Positions 35,665 through 45,292 of a stretch of DNA of 64,000 nt are shown piece after piece. The notes under the pieces are model-generated. The model had not been told where the DNA came from. It did no database searches and worked only from the letters and a program-made list of their open reading frames with translations. This stretch comes from Liquorilactobacillus satsumensis DSM 16230 = JCM 12392. Lineage in GTDB: Bacteria > Bacillota > Bacilli > Lactobacillales > Lactobacillaceae. The stretch lies in contig NZ_AZFQ01000050.1 in the NCBI RefSeq assembly GCF_001435195.1, positions 1-64,000 on the forward strand. The letters run 5' to 3'. The position numbers and the translations under genes were made by a program. Position 1 is the stretch's first letter; every line of letters begins with the position of its first letter.

Positions 35665-36753
35665 CTAGAGCGAAGAAAGTGGGACATCATGAGCCCGTTG
35701 ATTATCAGCGGCGATGAACGTATAAATATGTTGAATTCTTTTAATGTAACGCGAAATATCAAATTTTAAGACCGTCTTTTTAACGGTGCTGTGGGCATAA
35801 CGTCCGCGCAGATAATAGAGCTGTTTGCAGGCTGTACCAAAGGCCTGTTGGTCATTCATGGGAGTTAAGATCCCGTTATCTTTGTTGATAATATCAGCCG
35901 GTCCAGTGGGACAATCGGTTGAAATAATTGGTAAACCGTATGAGGCAGCCTCAATTATGACCATCGGGAACCCTTCGTACTTTGAACAGAGTAAGAGGCA
36001 ATCAGCTTCAGTGATGAAATCCCATGGGTTAGGGACCCAACCGCGCCAATTAATGTGAGGTGCAATCTGAAGTTGTTTTGCGAGTGCTTTAGCTGCTGGT
36101 AGATCTTGACCTTTTCCAAAAATATCGAGCTTCCATGGGATATCTAAGTGAGCCATTGTCTCAAGGAGCATGCGAACATTTTTTTGGTCGTCTAACAATA
36201 TTCTACCGATAAAGACTGCATGAAAGGGCTTCTGAGCAGCAGGAGTTTGAATAGTTTTTTTATTGACCGTTCGGATTGGATTATAGATTAAGAAGATTTT
36301 ATGTGCTGGAACTCCCAGTGCCAGCAGTTGTTTTTGGATCCCGGTGCTGATCGCTAAATGGTATTCAGAAAAAGCGAGTTCTCTGCGTGCAAAAATATTT
36401 GACTCTGAGATTGACGTGTGTCCCCACGAGACTATTTTATAAGTCAAACTATATTTTTGCTTGAGCTCATACGCTAATTCGCATGCTTTCCCTTCAAGGC
36501 CGAGGACAATGTCTGGGTTACTGGCAAGTAAATTGGTTGTGACAAAGTCTCTTTGTATCTGGCGATTTTTTGAATGACAGATTTTGAGTTCATAACCAGA
36601 ATCACGTGTGATCCATTGCAGCCATTCAGGGTTGCCACTTTCGGGAATCAAGACTTGATAATTATTTTCGAGATCTTCGTTTACAAGATGTGAAATCACC
36701 CTTTCAGTTCCCCCATGGCCTTCGAGGTACTGTGTTATTAATGTTATTTTCAC
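35665..36753 (-). CDS. Family 4 glycosyltransferase
   Basis: A 362-residue GT-B enzyme. It begins KITLITQYLEGHGGTERVISHLV, has FHAVFIGRILLDDQKNV near residue 180 and the EX7E-type catalytic motif CSKYEGFPMVIIEAASYGLPIISTD near 262-286. It resembles galactosyl- or glucosyltransferases of cell-surface polymer synthesis; donor and acceptor are unknown. It stands alone on the minus strand with its own terminator. Confidence 0.85.
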   Translation of the reverse strand: MKITLITQYLEGHGGTERVISHLVNEDLENNYQVLIPESGNPEWLQWITRDSGYELKICHSKNRQIQRDFVTTNLLASNPDIVLGLEGKACELAYELKQKYSLTYKIVSWGHTSISESNIFARRELAFSEYHLAISTGIQKQLLALGVPAHKIFLIYNPIRTVNKKTIQTPAAQKPFHAVFIGRILLDDQKNVRMLLETMAHLDIPWKLDIFGKGQDLPAAKALAKQLQIAPHINWRGWVPNPWDFITEADCLLLCSKYEGFPMVIIEAASYGLPIISTDCPTGPADIINKDNGILTPMNDQQAFGTACKQLYYLRGRYAHSTVKKTVLKFDISRYIKRIQHIYTFIAADNQRAHDVPLSSL

Positions 36754-37330
36754 GGTAATTCATCCTTTCGTTTTATGAAACCAACATTAATCTAAGATAC
36801 TGAAGTGTTATTCTGTGATAATAATTGCAAATTGAAGCATAGCGTTTTCGCGCTTACTGCTCACCTTGCAGACTGAGATAGCTACAAGGACCGTTATTGC
36901 TATGAATAAGAATTATGTTATTTTGATAATAAAAAAATAACGCTTTAATAAGCTACAACAAAACAGATTTAAGCTGTTGTGCAAGCAGTCTTTTTACCAA
37001 AAGACATATTATACGTGCCCCCATTCAACACTTATTATAGTTCCAAGCAAGATCGGAATACAAATGGTTGCATTCTACTTTATAATATGAGGTTAAAAAT
37101 AGAACTATATTTGTGGCTTTAAGGCTGTTGTTTTAGCGCTTTGCAAACTTTTAGATTTTTTTAAGACTAATAAAAGTAATAGGTCGGAAAAAAATAAGAG
37201 CAATAATTTATTGGATTGTGATTTTTTATACAATTTCAAAAGAAAATTTTCAGACTGAAAGTTGTAATCTTAGGAAATTATTATTAAGATGAACTAAATG
37301 GATTTCTCATTCTAGAAGGGATGAACAGCT
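36754..37330 (+). other. Intergenic gap, nothing clear
   Basis: About 580 very AT-rich bases between divergent genes. Short hairpins and TATAAT-like boxes (for example near 37080) are present but no promoter has good spacing. No frame with a ribosome binding site, repeat or RNA gene could be supported. Regulatory DNA for the two flanking genes is the default reading. Confidence 0.3.
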
Positions 37331-38068
37331 ATGAAAGCAGTTATTGGGGTACCGAGTGATCAACTCGTTGAGAATCAACCAAAAATACCTGGAAATTATC
37401 CGGTGTATGCACCGCATGATATCAAAGAAGCAGTTTTTGCCGCTGGTGGGCTTCCGCTGATTCTTCCGTTTCCAGATAAGCGAGAAGTGGCGGCTGAAAC
37501 TGCTAAAGAATTGAGTACGTTGCTGGATGGACTACTTTTAGCTGGGGGCCCCGACGTTGATCCGCTCTTTTTTGATGAAGAACCACTTCCAGCGTTAGGG
37601 ATGACATTGGCTGCCAAAGATTGGTTTGAGGGTGCGCTAATCAAAGAAATGCTGGCTGCCCATAAGCCGATCTTGGGAATCTGCCGTGGCATTCAAATCC
37701 TGAATGCTACTTTGGGTGGTACACTTTATCAGGATTTAAAAACGCAATACTCGGGGTATGCTGTCCAACATCGTCAAGCAGCACTGGGCCATTTGCCAAC
37801 ACATCATGTCTCTGTGGTACCTCAGAGTTATCTAGGCAAATTGTTAGGAACTAAATTGGTAGTCAACTCGCGCCACCATCAGGCAATCCGCACACTGGCA
37901 CCTGGACTTAGTGCCACAGCGTTTGCAACTGATGGAGTGATCGAAGCATTGGAGTCAAAAGGACAAGAGGTCCTTGCAGTTCAGTGGCATCCCGAGAATC
38001 TGTGGCAAAACGATCCAGTTGAATTCAGATTGTTTACTGATTTTGTTAAGCGCGCTCAAAAAGACTGA
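37331..38068 (+). CDS. Class-I glutamine amidotransferase-like gamma-glutamyl hydrolase (PuuD family)
   Basis: A 245-residue peptidase C26 protein. The nucleophile Cys118 is in LGICRGIQILNATLGG, followed by YQDL, HHV, NSRHHQAI and the catalytic His-Glu in AVQWHPENL near residue 218. Family members hydrolyse gamma-glutamyl-GABA or related gamma-glutamyl amides. No polyamine genes are nearby, so the substrate is open. A Gfo/Idh gene follows after 59 bases. Confidence 0.85.
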   Translation: MKAVIGVPSDQLVENQPKIPGNYPVYAPHDIKEAVFAAGGLPLILPFPDKREVAAETAKELSTLLDGLLLAGGPDVDPLFFDEEPLPALGMTLAAKDWFEGALIKEMLAAHKPILGICRGIQILNATLGGTLYQDLKTQYSGYAVQHRQAALGHLPTHHVSVVPQSYLGKLLGTKLVVNSRHHQAIRTLAPGLSATAFATDGVIEALESKGQEVLAVQWHPENLWQNDPVEFRLFTDFVKRAQKD

Positions 38069-38127
38069 AGCTAAAAAGAAGAATATGATGGTGATTAAAA
38101 AAGTGTCCAGAAAGGTGACTGATACAG

Positions 38128-39042
38128 ATGAAAATCGGAGTAATCGGGTTGGGGGACAATGTCCAAAAGGCGTACTTGCCGACATTTGTCAAGATGTATA
38201 ATACTGCTGAATTTATTTTTGCCAGTGATAATGCGCAGGTCCGCAGTGAATTAATGTCTAAGTATCATCTTTTAAAGATGGTCAGCAGCTTGGATGAATT
38301 GTTTGCTGCTGGCATAGAAGCGTGCTTTATTCATGTTCCTGCGCCATTGCGTTGCGAATTGACTCGGCGGTGTCTTGAAAAAGACATTCATGTTTTTGTG
38401 GACGGACCGCTTAGAAAACAACCGACAGAAGTCAAGCAGCTTCAAGAATTAGCATTGGCACATTCTAAAATATTTATGATTGGGTTTAATCGCAGATTTG
38501 CTCCACTTGTTGAGAGATTAAAGGAAACTCCAGCTAAACAAAGCCTTTTTTTGCAAAAAAATATTACCGTGAAGAGCCGAAATGTCGAAGAATTATTTTA
38601 TAATGATTTTTTGCCGGTGCTGGATGCTGCGATCTATCTCTTGGATAGTGAGCTTAAGCGAACAATTCCCGTAATTAAGCAACGCGCAGGAAAATTGGAA
38701 TCTGCAACTTTAATTCTTGAAACGGCTGCTACAACGGCAATTCTGACCATGAATTTTCAAAGTAAAGTTGCTTCAGAAATCTATGAGGTGACTAGCGAAA
38801 ATGGAATCTCTATTTTAAATGAATTGACTTCCTTACGCCTGCTGCATGCAGAAAATGAGGAGCTTTTAGGCTTTGGCGATTGGGATTCTCCGCTTAAAAA
38901 AAGAGGTTATGAGCAGATGGTGCGGCTATTTGTCAATGCAGTTAAAAGTGAGACTTCTACTAATTTACGCCAAAAGAATATTCTGTTGAGTTACAAGTTA
39001 TGTGCAGAAATGTTGCAAGAATATCAGCAACAAATTAAGTAG
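38128..39042 (+). CDS. Gfo/Idh/MocA family protein with altered EKP motif
   Basis: A 304-residue Rossmann-fold protein. The N-terminal motif IGVIGLGDNVQKAYLP binds NAD(P), and a C-terminal alpha/beta domain follows. The position of the family's EKP motif reads FVDGPLRKQP near residue 93, so the conserved lysine is replaced by glycine. This lysine contributes to catalysis in characterised members, so activity is uncertain. Substrate unknown; it lies downstream of a PuuD-like gene. Confidence 0.75.
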   Translation: MKIGVIGLGDNVQKAYLPTFVKMYNTAEFIFASDNAQVRSELMSKYHLLKMVSSLDELFAAGIEACFIHVPAPLRCELTRRCLEKDIHVFVDGPLRKQPTEVKQLQELALAHSKIFMIGFNRRFAPLVERLKETPAKQSLFLQKNITVKSRNVEELFYNDFLPVLDAAIYLLDSELKRTIPVIKQRAGKLESATLILETAATTAILTMNFQSKVASEIYEVTSENGISILNELTSLRLLHAENEELLGFGDWDSPLKKRGYEQMVRLFVNAVKSETSTNLRQKNILLSYKLCAEMLQEYQQQIK

Positions 39043-39173
39043 TTTTCACTGCCTAGGCGTCAGCCAGGCTCGAAATATTCAGGTATTAGAATAGTCTTTC
39101 CAGTAAACAGTTTTAATTTTATCTTTTTTTTGAGATAATTAGTAAAAGAAAAGGGTCTGGGGAGGTTATTTTT

Positions 39174-40970
39174 GTGCAAAAAAGAAATTGGTTTTTAATG
39201 ATGTTTGCATTTGCAATTGGAATTTTTGTTTTTCCTGCGTTGTCAGTGCAAGCAGACAGCTATAAAATCAGTCATTATCATGCGCAAGTGGATATTCAAA
39301 AAAACGGAGATGCGGTGTTAACTCAGCGGGTCACGTACAATTTTAGCGGTAGTTTTCATGGAGTATATTATAATCAAGAACTTAAGGGCAATGCCGCTGT
39401 TTCAGATTTAAGGGTTGCGATCCAAGCTGGAACGCAGCAGCAAGTTTTACAGCAAGCTGAAAATGGCGAAAATAACACGTATCAAGCGACAAGTTCGAAA
39501 AATGAATTGAAATTAAAAATTTACCATACGGTTAAAAATCAGGAAGTTACCTTCATTTACCGCTATCGCTTGCATCAAGTGATTACTAATTATCGTGACA
39601 CGGCAGAGCTGAACTGGAAGATAGTCGGTTCAAAGTGGGACACGGAATTAAATGACGTGCAACTTTTGATTCAATTACCCGCAACTAATGTGGAACAACT
39701 GCAGGCGTGGACACATGGTAATCTTGCTGGGACAACAACCGTGCAAAAAGACAAGGGCAGAGTTTTGATAAAACTTGCACAAAATCCCGCGGGACAGTAC
39801 ATTGAAAGCCATTTACTGTTTCCAACTGCTGTGACGTCACAAAATACAAATGTAGTTGATCAAAATGCTAAAACAAGAATTCAAAAGCAAGAAGCCCAAC
39901 TGGCACAAGCTGCAAATAAAAAGCGTGCAGCCACTAAACGGCAAACGGCCTTAGTTCGAAATATTGTGCTGTTAGTGTATGCTTGCTTGTTTGTAGGCTG
40001 GCTAGTTTGGTTGGCAAGGCGCCGCGGGAATTTACGTGCTAAACTGGCACCAATTGTACATTCCTATGCGGTCCCACTATTTTCTGCAGAAGTAGCGCAA
40101 ACAATTTTAAAAAAGAAAGCTCCGGATTCGGCTGCATTTAGTGCCTACTTACTGGAGCTTGCAGCTGCAAAGAAAATTGCAATTAAACCAATTAAGACTA
40201 AGAAAGAGGACTATGCAGTTGAGTTGCTGGATAAAACTCTTTTAGACCGTTATGACTTACTTCAGCTTCTTTTTAATGATGTCGGCGACGGGCAGCAGTT
40301 TCTTTTAAGTAAGTTGAAAAAATTCGGTAAGGGGCAATTAGCAGGACAAAAATTACAAGCAGCTTTTTCTGCTTGGCAAACAAAAGTCAGCTCTCAAGCT
40401 GAAGAGTTTGGTTTTAAGGATTTGGAGAATATTAAAGTGCGCAATTACATGTGGGCTTGGATGATTGGACTTTCACTTGTTGCCGTCCTAGCAGGCTTTT
40501 TAACATGGGGAACATGGGCAATTGGCGGAATTTTGCTCTCACTGGCAGCAGCTTATGTGCTGAGCTTTTTCTATGTCAAGCGGCGACCACCTTATTCACA
40601 AACTGGTTGGCGTGCGTATTATCAATTGTTATGTTTTCAAAAGATGCTTAAAGATATTGGCCGGTTTAATTTAAAAGAAGTTGGCGAATTGATTCTGTGG
40701 GAACAAATTTTACCTTATGCGGTTGCTTTTGGGCTTGCGGACAAAGTGATTGCAGCCTTGAAAACAAACTTCAATACCGCTGAATTGGAAACTGGATTTG
40801 GAATCTATTACCCGATAATTATTGCAGGAAATACTAACTTTGGGAGTGCTTTTAATACTAACTTTACGAGTGCTGTTGGGAATTACTCCTCTGCGACTGG
40901 TGGAACTGGCGGTTTTAGCGGTGGGTCTTCCGGTGGTTTTGGCGGCGGTTCCGGTGGCGGAGCATTTTAA
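39174..40970 (+). CDS. DUF2207 membrane protein with Gly-rich C-terminus
   Basis: A 598-residue protein. It has a cleavable signal peptide (ends near VQA-DS), an extracellular DUF2207 domain (residues 25-220, with YNFSGSFHGVYYNQEL), one helix near 263-282, a cytoplasmic stretch, two more helices near 425-465 and a C-terminus rich in Gly, Ser and Phe (GGFSGGSSGGFGGG). The start is GTG after GGGGAGG. Function unknown; the family is common in lactobacilli and streptococci. Confidence 0.85.
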   Translation: MQKRNWFLMMFAFAIGIFVFPALSVQADSYKISHYHAQVDIQKNGDAVLTQRVTYNFSGSFHGVYYNQELKGNAAVSDLRVAIQAGTQQQVLQQAENGENNTYQATSSKNELKLKIYHTVKNQEVTFIYRYRLHQVITNYRDTAELNWKIVGSKWDTELNDVQLLIQLPATNVEQLQAWTHGNLAGTTTVQKDKGRVLIKLAQNPAGQYIESHLLFPTAVTSQNTNVVDQNAKTRIQKQEAQLAQAANKKRAATKRQTALVRNIVLLVYACLFVGWLVWLARRRGNLRAKLAPIVHSYAVPLFSAEVAQTILKKKAPDSAAFSAYLLELAAAKKIAIKPIKTKKEDYAVELLDKTLLDRYDLLQLLFNDVGDGQQFLLSKLKKFGKGQLAGQKLQAAFSAWQTKVSSQAEEFGFKDLENIKVRNYMWAWMIGLSLVAVLAGFLTWGTWAIGGILLSLAAAYVLSFFYVKRRPPYSQTGWRAYYQLLCFQKMLKDIGRFNLKEVGELILWEQILPYAVAFGLADKVIAALKTNFNTAELETGFGIYYPIIIAGNTNFGSAFNTNFTSAVGNYSSATGGTGGFSGGSSGGFGGGSGGGAF

Positions 40971-41284
40971 AGCGAGCTTTAAGTAAAAATAGGAATTTAA
41001 AGTAAGCATTAAATTTGTTTAAATAAATAAGCTTAATGAACCCAAAGCAAAATAATTATTGTAAAGTCAAAGTAGCTTCTTTTACTTTTTTAGAAATAAA
41101 AAAACTGAGCAATGTTCAGCTAGTTGATTATGGGGCACGCAGTCTCTTTGTAAGCCGGGAATGCCTATCTTTTTGGCATTTTTTATATTAAAATACTCAG
41201 GTGTGGTCAAAGTGGGGCATGAATGAAAGAATTCACAAATTAACGAAAGAGAGTCAGAAATGTGTGGAAAACACGGAGGCGCTA
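40971..41284 (+). other. Intergenic region with a weak terminator
   Basis: A small hairpin AATGCC/GGCATT with a T-run at 41160-41185 may terminate transcription from upstream or act in the leader of the gtrA gene. Otherwise no gene or repeat is supported. The open frame that precedes the gtrA start (from 41201) has no ribosome binding site. Confidence 0.4.
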
Positions 41285-41698
41285 ATGATTAAAATAATGA
41301 ACTTGTATGAGAAGTATAAAGCTGTGATTGCCTATCTTTTCTGGGGCGGAGTTACAACTGTTGTTAACATCGGAATCTTTGAAAGCTGGGTTTCTATGGG
41401 ACTTAATTATCAGCTGGGAAACGTGGTGGCATGGTTTTTTTCTGTCCTAGTCGCCTATATTTCGAATAAGATCTGGGTCTTTACAACACCTTTTCGCAAT
41501 ATCCGGAGTTTGCTCAGTGAAATGTCATCTTTTTTCTTCTTTCGTTTATTGACATTAGTACTAGATGTGATCATTACAGGAATTGGAATTTCTTTGTTGA
41601 AGTGGGACACACTTCTCGTTAAAGTTTTAGATAATGTGATTGTAATTGTTGCAAACTATTTCTTTAGTAAATGGTATATTTTCAAGAAAACAGAATAA
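41285..41698 (+). CDS. GtrA family membrane protein
   Basis: A 137-residue protein with four helices. It has YLFWGGVTTVVNIGIFE, VVAWFFSVLVAYISNKIWVF and C-terminal VIVIVANYFFSKWYIFKK, the GtrA/DPMS1 family pattern. These proteins are thought to flip or bind polyprenyl-linked sugars for cell-surface glycosylation. The start is at MIKIMNLY after GGAGG; 28 upstream codons are likely not translated. It stands alone. Confidence 0.88.
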   Translation: MIKIMNLYEKYKAVIAYLFWGGVTTVVNIGIFESWVSMGLNYQLGNVVAWFFSVLVAYISNKIWVFTTPFRNIRSLLSEMSSFFFFRLLTLVLDVIITGIGISLLKWDTLLVKVLDNVIVIVANYFFSKWYIFKKTE

Positions 41699-41760
41699 GC
41701 AAGCGGCGTTCTCACTGCTTGGAACTTGGGGTACACGCAACTAGAACGCTAATCTTAAGG

Positions 41761-41801
41761 GAATCGGATCAAGGGTTTAGACCCTGATCTGGTTCTTTTT
41801 T
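41761..41801 (+). terminator. Terminator after gtrA
   Basis: GAATCGGATCAAGGGT pairs with ACCCTGATCTGGTTC around a TTAG loop with one bulge, followed by TTTTTT. It lies 62 bases after the gtrA stop. Confidence 0.85.
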
Positions 41802-42017
41802 ATTTGCCGATTTTTGCAATAATTAAGGCAATTATATGATTCTTGGTAGCTATTAGTAACGGGACGCAGTTATTTTGCAAGTCAAGAATAATTTTTCAAA
41901 TACAAAAATGGTTTATGGTAGCTTGACCATGCCAGTAGTAGTTTATTTTAGTGCCTAAAGAAATTAGGACTAACAATAGTGCAAATTTGCTGGTTGCGGC
42001 ATAATTTCGATTGAAGT

Positions 42018-42047
42018 ATCTTTTTTCAAGTCAGCCTGAAAAAAGAT
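42018..42047. promoter_or_regulatory. Palindrome upstream of the gut operon
   Basis: ATCTTTTTTCA and TGAAAAAAGAT form perfect 11-base arms around 8 bases, 68 bases upstream of gutF and just before a cre site. It has no trailing T-run, so it is more likely an operator (perhaps for GutR) than a terminator. Confidence 0.5.
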
Positions 42048-42058
42048 GACTTAATAAA

Positions 42059-42072
42059 TGATAACGATTACA
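42059..42072 (+). promoter_or_regulatory. cre site upstream of gutF
   Basis: TGATAACGATTACA matches the CcpA consensus TGWAANCGNTNWCA at all but one fixed position. It lies 43 bases before the gutF start codon and overlaps the probable promoter, so catabolite repression of the sorbitol operon is expected. Confidence 0.65.
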
Positions 42073-42114
42073 TTATTCTGGAGTTGTAAATAAATGATAT
42101 GGAGGGTGTTTAGG

Positions 42115-42918
42115 ATGACAGAAACGTGGTTAGGATTATCTAAGAAAGTATTTATTGTTACAGGGGGTTCTTCCGGAATTGGAGCAGCAATTGTGGATAA
42201 ACTTTTGAGTTTAGGTGCAATTGTCTACAATGCTGATTTGAAAAATAATGAAAAAAAAGATGACGCTCTTTTCTTTGTACAAACAGATGTAACTGACGCC
42301 GAGGAAGTTAATGATTTGGTAGCTAAAGTGATTGCAACACAAGGAAGAATTGATGGCTTGGTAAACAATGCAGGAATAAATTTGCCACGGCTATTAGTAG
42401 ATGCCCAGCAACCTCACAGCAAATTTGAATTTACGACTGCCGATTTTAACAAGATGTTTAGTGTAAATGTTAAAAGTGTTTTTTTAGTAGCTCAAGCAGT
42501 TGCACGTCAACTTGTAAAACAAAAAGAAGGCGTGATTGTCAATCTATCTTCTGAAGCAGGACTTGAAGGATCACAAGGTCAGAGCATTTATTCCGCGACT
42601 AAAGGAGCAATTAATGGATTAACCCGTTCTTGGGCTAAAGAGTTGGGTGAGTTCAATGTCCGGGTAGTAGGTGTTGCGCCTGGAATAATGGAAGCTACAG
42701 GGTTACGGACACTGGCATACGAAGAAGCGTTGGCTTATACTCGCCATAAAACAGTAGCCCAAATAAGAGCAGGCTACCGCAGTACGACAACAACACCTTT
42801 AGGCAGAAGTGGACATCTTTATGAAGTTGCGGATTTGGTAGCTTATTATCTGTCTAAAAGAGCGAGTTATATTACAGGTGTAACGACTAATATTGCAGGA
42901 GGAAAGTCAAGAGGTTAA
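42115..42918 (+). CDS. gutF: Sorbitol-6-phosphate 2-dehydrogenase (SDR)
   Basis: A 267-residue short-chain dehydrogenase with TGGSSGIG near residue 17, VNNAGINLPR and the catalytic SIYSATKGAING. It is a close paralogue of SorF at 3439. It oxidises D-sorbitol 6-phosphate to fructose 6-phosphate. The start MTETWLG follows GGAGGG; 7 earlier codons are not needed. It is the first gene of a gutFRMCBA-like operon, in the same order as in L. casei. Confidence 0.9.
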   Translation: MTETWLGLSKKVFIVTGGSSGIGAAIVDKLLSLGAIVYNADLKNNEKKDDALFFVQTDVTDAEEVNDLVAKVIATQGRIDGLVNNAGINLPRLLVDAQQPHSKFEFTTADFNKMFSVNVKSVFLVAQAVARQLVKQKEGVIVNLSSEAGLEGSQGQSIYSATKGAINGLTRSWAKELGEFNVRVVGVAPGIMEATGLRTLAYEEALAYTRHKTVAQIRAGYRSTTTTPLGRSGHLYEVADLVAYYLSKRASYITGVTTNIAGGKSRG

Positions 42919-42930
42919 GGGATTGATGAG

Positions 42931-44790
42931 ATGAACGGAAGAGAATATCTGTTATTGAAGTATTTTATCGTTAATGATTCTGTATCTTTTTCAGAGTTGA
43001 TTGCACAATTTCATGTGTCAAAGCGGACGATGCTGAAGTATATTGCCAGCTTAAATGACAATTTGCAGGAAATAGCCGAGGTCAGGAATAATCAAGGACG
43101 CTATTATCTGAAAGTCAAAGATTACCAGCGACTAACTTCCTTACAGACCTCTTTTCTGAAATTATCATTGGACCTGAATGACCCAGTTAAGCGGTGTGCA
43201 TATATTACTTATCAACTAATCAAAGCAGATGGATACATTGTGCTTGAAGAGCTTGCAGATCAGCTTGCAATTAGCAAAGGAACTTTAGTTAAGGATCTTA
43301 GCAACCTTAAAGCGAGTTTAGCGGAATATAGAGCAGAGATCTTGTCTGCAACGAATAAGGGAATTAAATTGGTTGTGAAAAAGGATTACGTGTATGGGTT
43401 GTTACTGGCAGGTTTAGTCTGTGATTATTACCCGCTGCCGGAAGCAAGCGTTCAGACAGAGCAAACAAAATTAACCGCATTGATTGGAAAAATTGATCCA
43501 AGTGAAAAAACACAAGTTCTGGTAAAAAGAAATCTAGCGATTGTATTGAACTTGATTAGCCATGGGCATCGGATGACAGATAAAATTCCTTGCTATCAAA
43601 ATCTTTTTGCCACTGATACAATGGCTGACTTATGGACTTACTTGAAGCAGATATCTCGGCAAAAACCATTTACGTCAACCGAATTGCAGTTTATCTGTTA
43701 TCCATTCAATATTAAATTCAACGCAAAAATGGATCCACAGTTACTTTCAGCAAACTTAGACCAAATTGAGGATGTTTATCACAAAGCAGAAGAAACAATT
43801 AAAGCTAAAGTCGATGTTGAGCTTGATTTCCAGCATTTCTTTCTGCAAACCAGGTATCATTTGCTTTTTATGTTGAATCGGGTCGTCTTTAAAACAGAAG
43901 CTGAGAATTTGTTAAGTGATGAAGCGATTGAAAAATATCCGGTAGCACTTGAGCTTTCACTAGCGACAGTGGCATTTTTTGAAAATTACACTTTTTTTAG
44001 GATTTCCAAAAGTGAAGTTAACTATTTAACAATCTATTATCAAATGGAGCTCGAATAAGGTCGTGGAAAGCAGGTCGTCTTCAAAGCAGCAATCATTGGT
44101 GCAGTGAGTCGCAGTATTAAAAAATTAATTGTTCAACAGTTAAATGAAATAATTCTAGATTATGTTGAGGTTGATTCTTTCGATACAATCGAAGAACTCA
44201 AAAGGTCAAACGAGAAATACCTGATCATTTTTTCGAGTTACCCTGTAGGCTATGAGAATCAACGAGTACCAGTTGTACGTTTAAATAGTGTTTTTAGGAC
44301 TGAAGAATTAACCAGCAAGATCAGAATTTCTTTTGTTGAAGATGCAATTCTCGAAAAAAAATGTATTTTGCGTGTGACGAGGTTAGATGCAAGCAAAGGG
44401 TATTTGCAGGAAACGCAAAGAATGATTCAACAAGAGATTACCATTGGACAGTTGAATCCAAGTTTCCGCAAAGCTTGGATTCAAAGAGAAAGACAGGCAA
44501 GTAATGTTTTTGAAAATGGAATTTCGATTCCACATATCGTAGATGATTCAGGACATAAGCGGATTTTATTAACGATTGGTATTTTTAATGAAGACACTTT
44601 CTATCAAAATAGGAAGGTTAGACTTGTTTTTTTGATTGGAATTCCCAAGAAGTTAGAACCGGTTTTGAGCAAGACGCTTTCGGAGGTGTATGATCTCATT
44701 TTTTCAATTTCACGTCATAGTGGTCTGTATAACAATTTATTGAATTACAAGCAGACACAGCCATTTTCACAGATTGCGGAGGGGATTTAG
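42931..44790 (+). pseudogene. gutR: gutR, PRD-type activator interrupted by an in-frame stop
   Basis: One 620-codon frame broken by TAA at 44056-44058 (codon 376); reading continues in the same frame without another stop. N-terminal helix-turn-helix domains (SFSELIAQFHVSKRTMLKYI; VLEELADQLAISKGTLVKDL) and PRD modules precede the stop. An EIIB-like part and an EIIA-like part with His535 (NGISIPH) follow it. A single CAA or GAA to TAA change would explain it. The 5' fragment would lack its PTS-responsive end. It may be a real nonsense mutation, a read-through site, or a sequencing error. Otherwise the gene is full length and its neighbours are intact. Confidence 0.85.
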
Positions 44791-45273
44791 ATGCTGATTA
44801 TTATGGGACTTTTGCTGGCGGGTGCATTTATTTTACAAGGCTTGTTCGGCTTTTTCCAAATTAAAAATTTTACCAGAAATTATCACGAGTTACGTAAACA
44901 AGGAAAAGTCTTGATTGGGCGTAATCCTAAGAAGTTCAGGGCAGGCAGTTTGATATTAATGGCACTTGATGGCACAGGCAAAATCAAGGAAGCACGTATT
45001 ATGAAAGGAGTTACTGTTTTTGCCAAGTTCAAAAAAATTGGTCGATTGCACGAAAAACAGCTGCAAGAAGTTGCTGCGGATTATGATTATCTAGCTGGAT
45101 TTGACCGATTAACACGCAGATGTATACTAGATGCTTATCGGAATTATATTAATTTTCAAACTGGAAAAATGGAAGCTGGGGCATTTAACACTTCTGTTAA
45201 CCTCTTTTCGTTGCCCCTGTTGGCACGCTTAAATGAAATTAAAAACAAGGTTTTGTTGAAGTTAGGCAGTTAA
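44791..45273 (+). CDS. gutM: GutM-like glucitol operon protein
   Basis: A 160-residue protein. An N-terminal hydrophobic segment (MLIIMGLLLAGAFILQGLFGFF) anchors it, followed by a basic cytoplasmic part with GRNPKKFRAGSLILMALD. GutM homologues act as co-activators of gut operons. The ATG directly follows the gutR stop codon, so translation is probably coupled. Gene order matches L. casei gutFRMCBA. Confidence 0.88.
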   Translation: MLIIMGLLLAGAFILQGLFGFFQIKNFTRNYHELRKQGKVLIGRNPKKFRAGSLILMALDGTGKIKEARIMKGVTVFAKFKKIGRLHEKQLQEVAADYDYLAGFDRLTRRCILDAYRNYINFQTGKMEAGAFNTSVNLFSLPLLARLNEIKNKVLLKLGS

Positions 45274-45292
45274 ATTAAAGGAGTTGAAGACT

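Noticed and set aside
41842..42093. Possible T-box or riboswitch before gutF
   Set aside because: No T-box sequence, no specifier loop and no terminator next to gutF; the palindrome and cre site explain the region better.
44104..44790. A separate EIIA-type gene starting at GTG 44104
   Set aside because: It is in the same frame as the upstream gutR part, lacks a ribosome binding site, and completes the normal GutR domain order.
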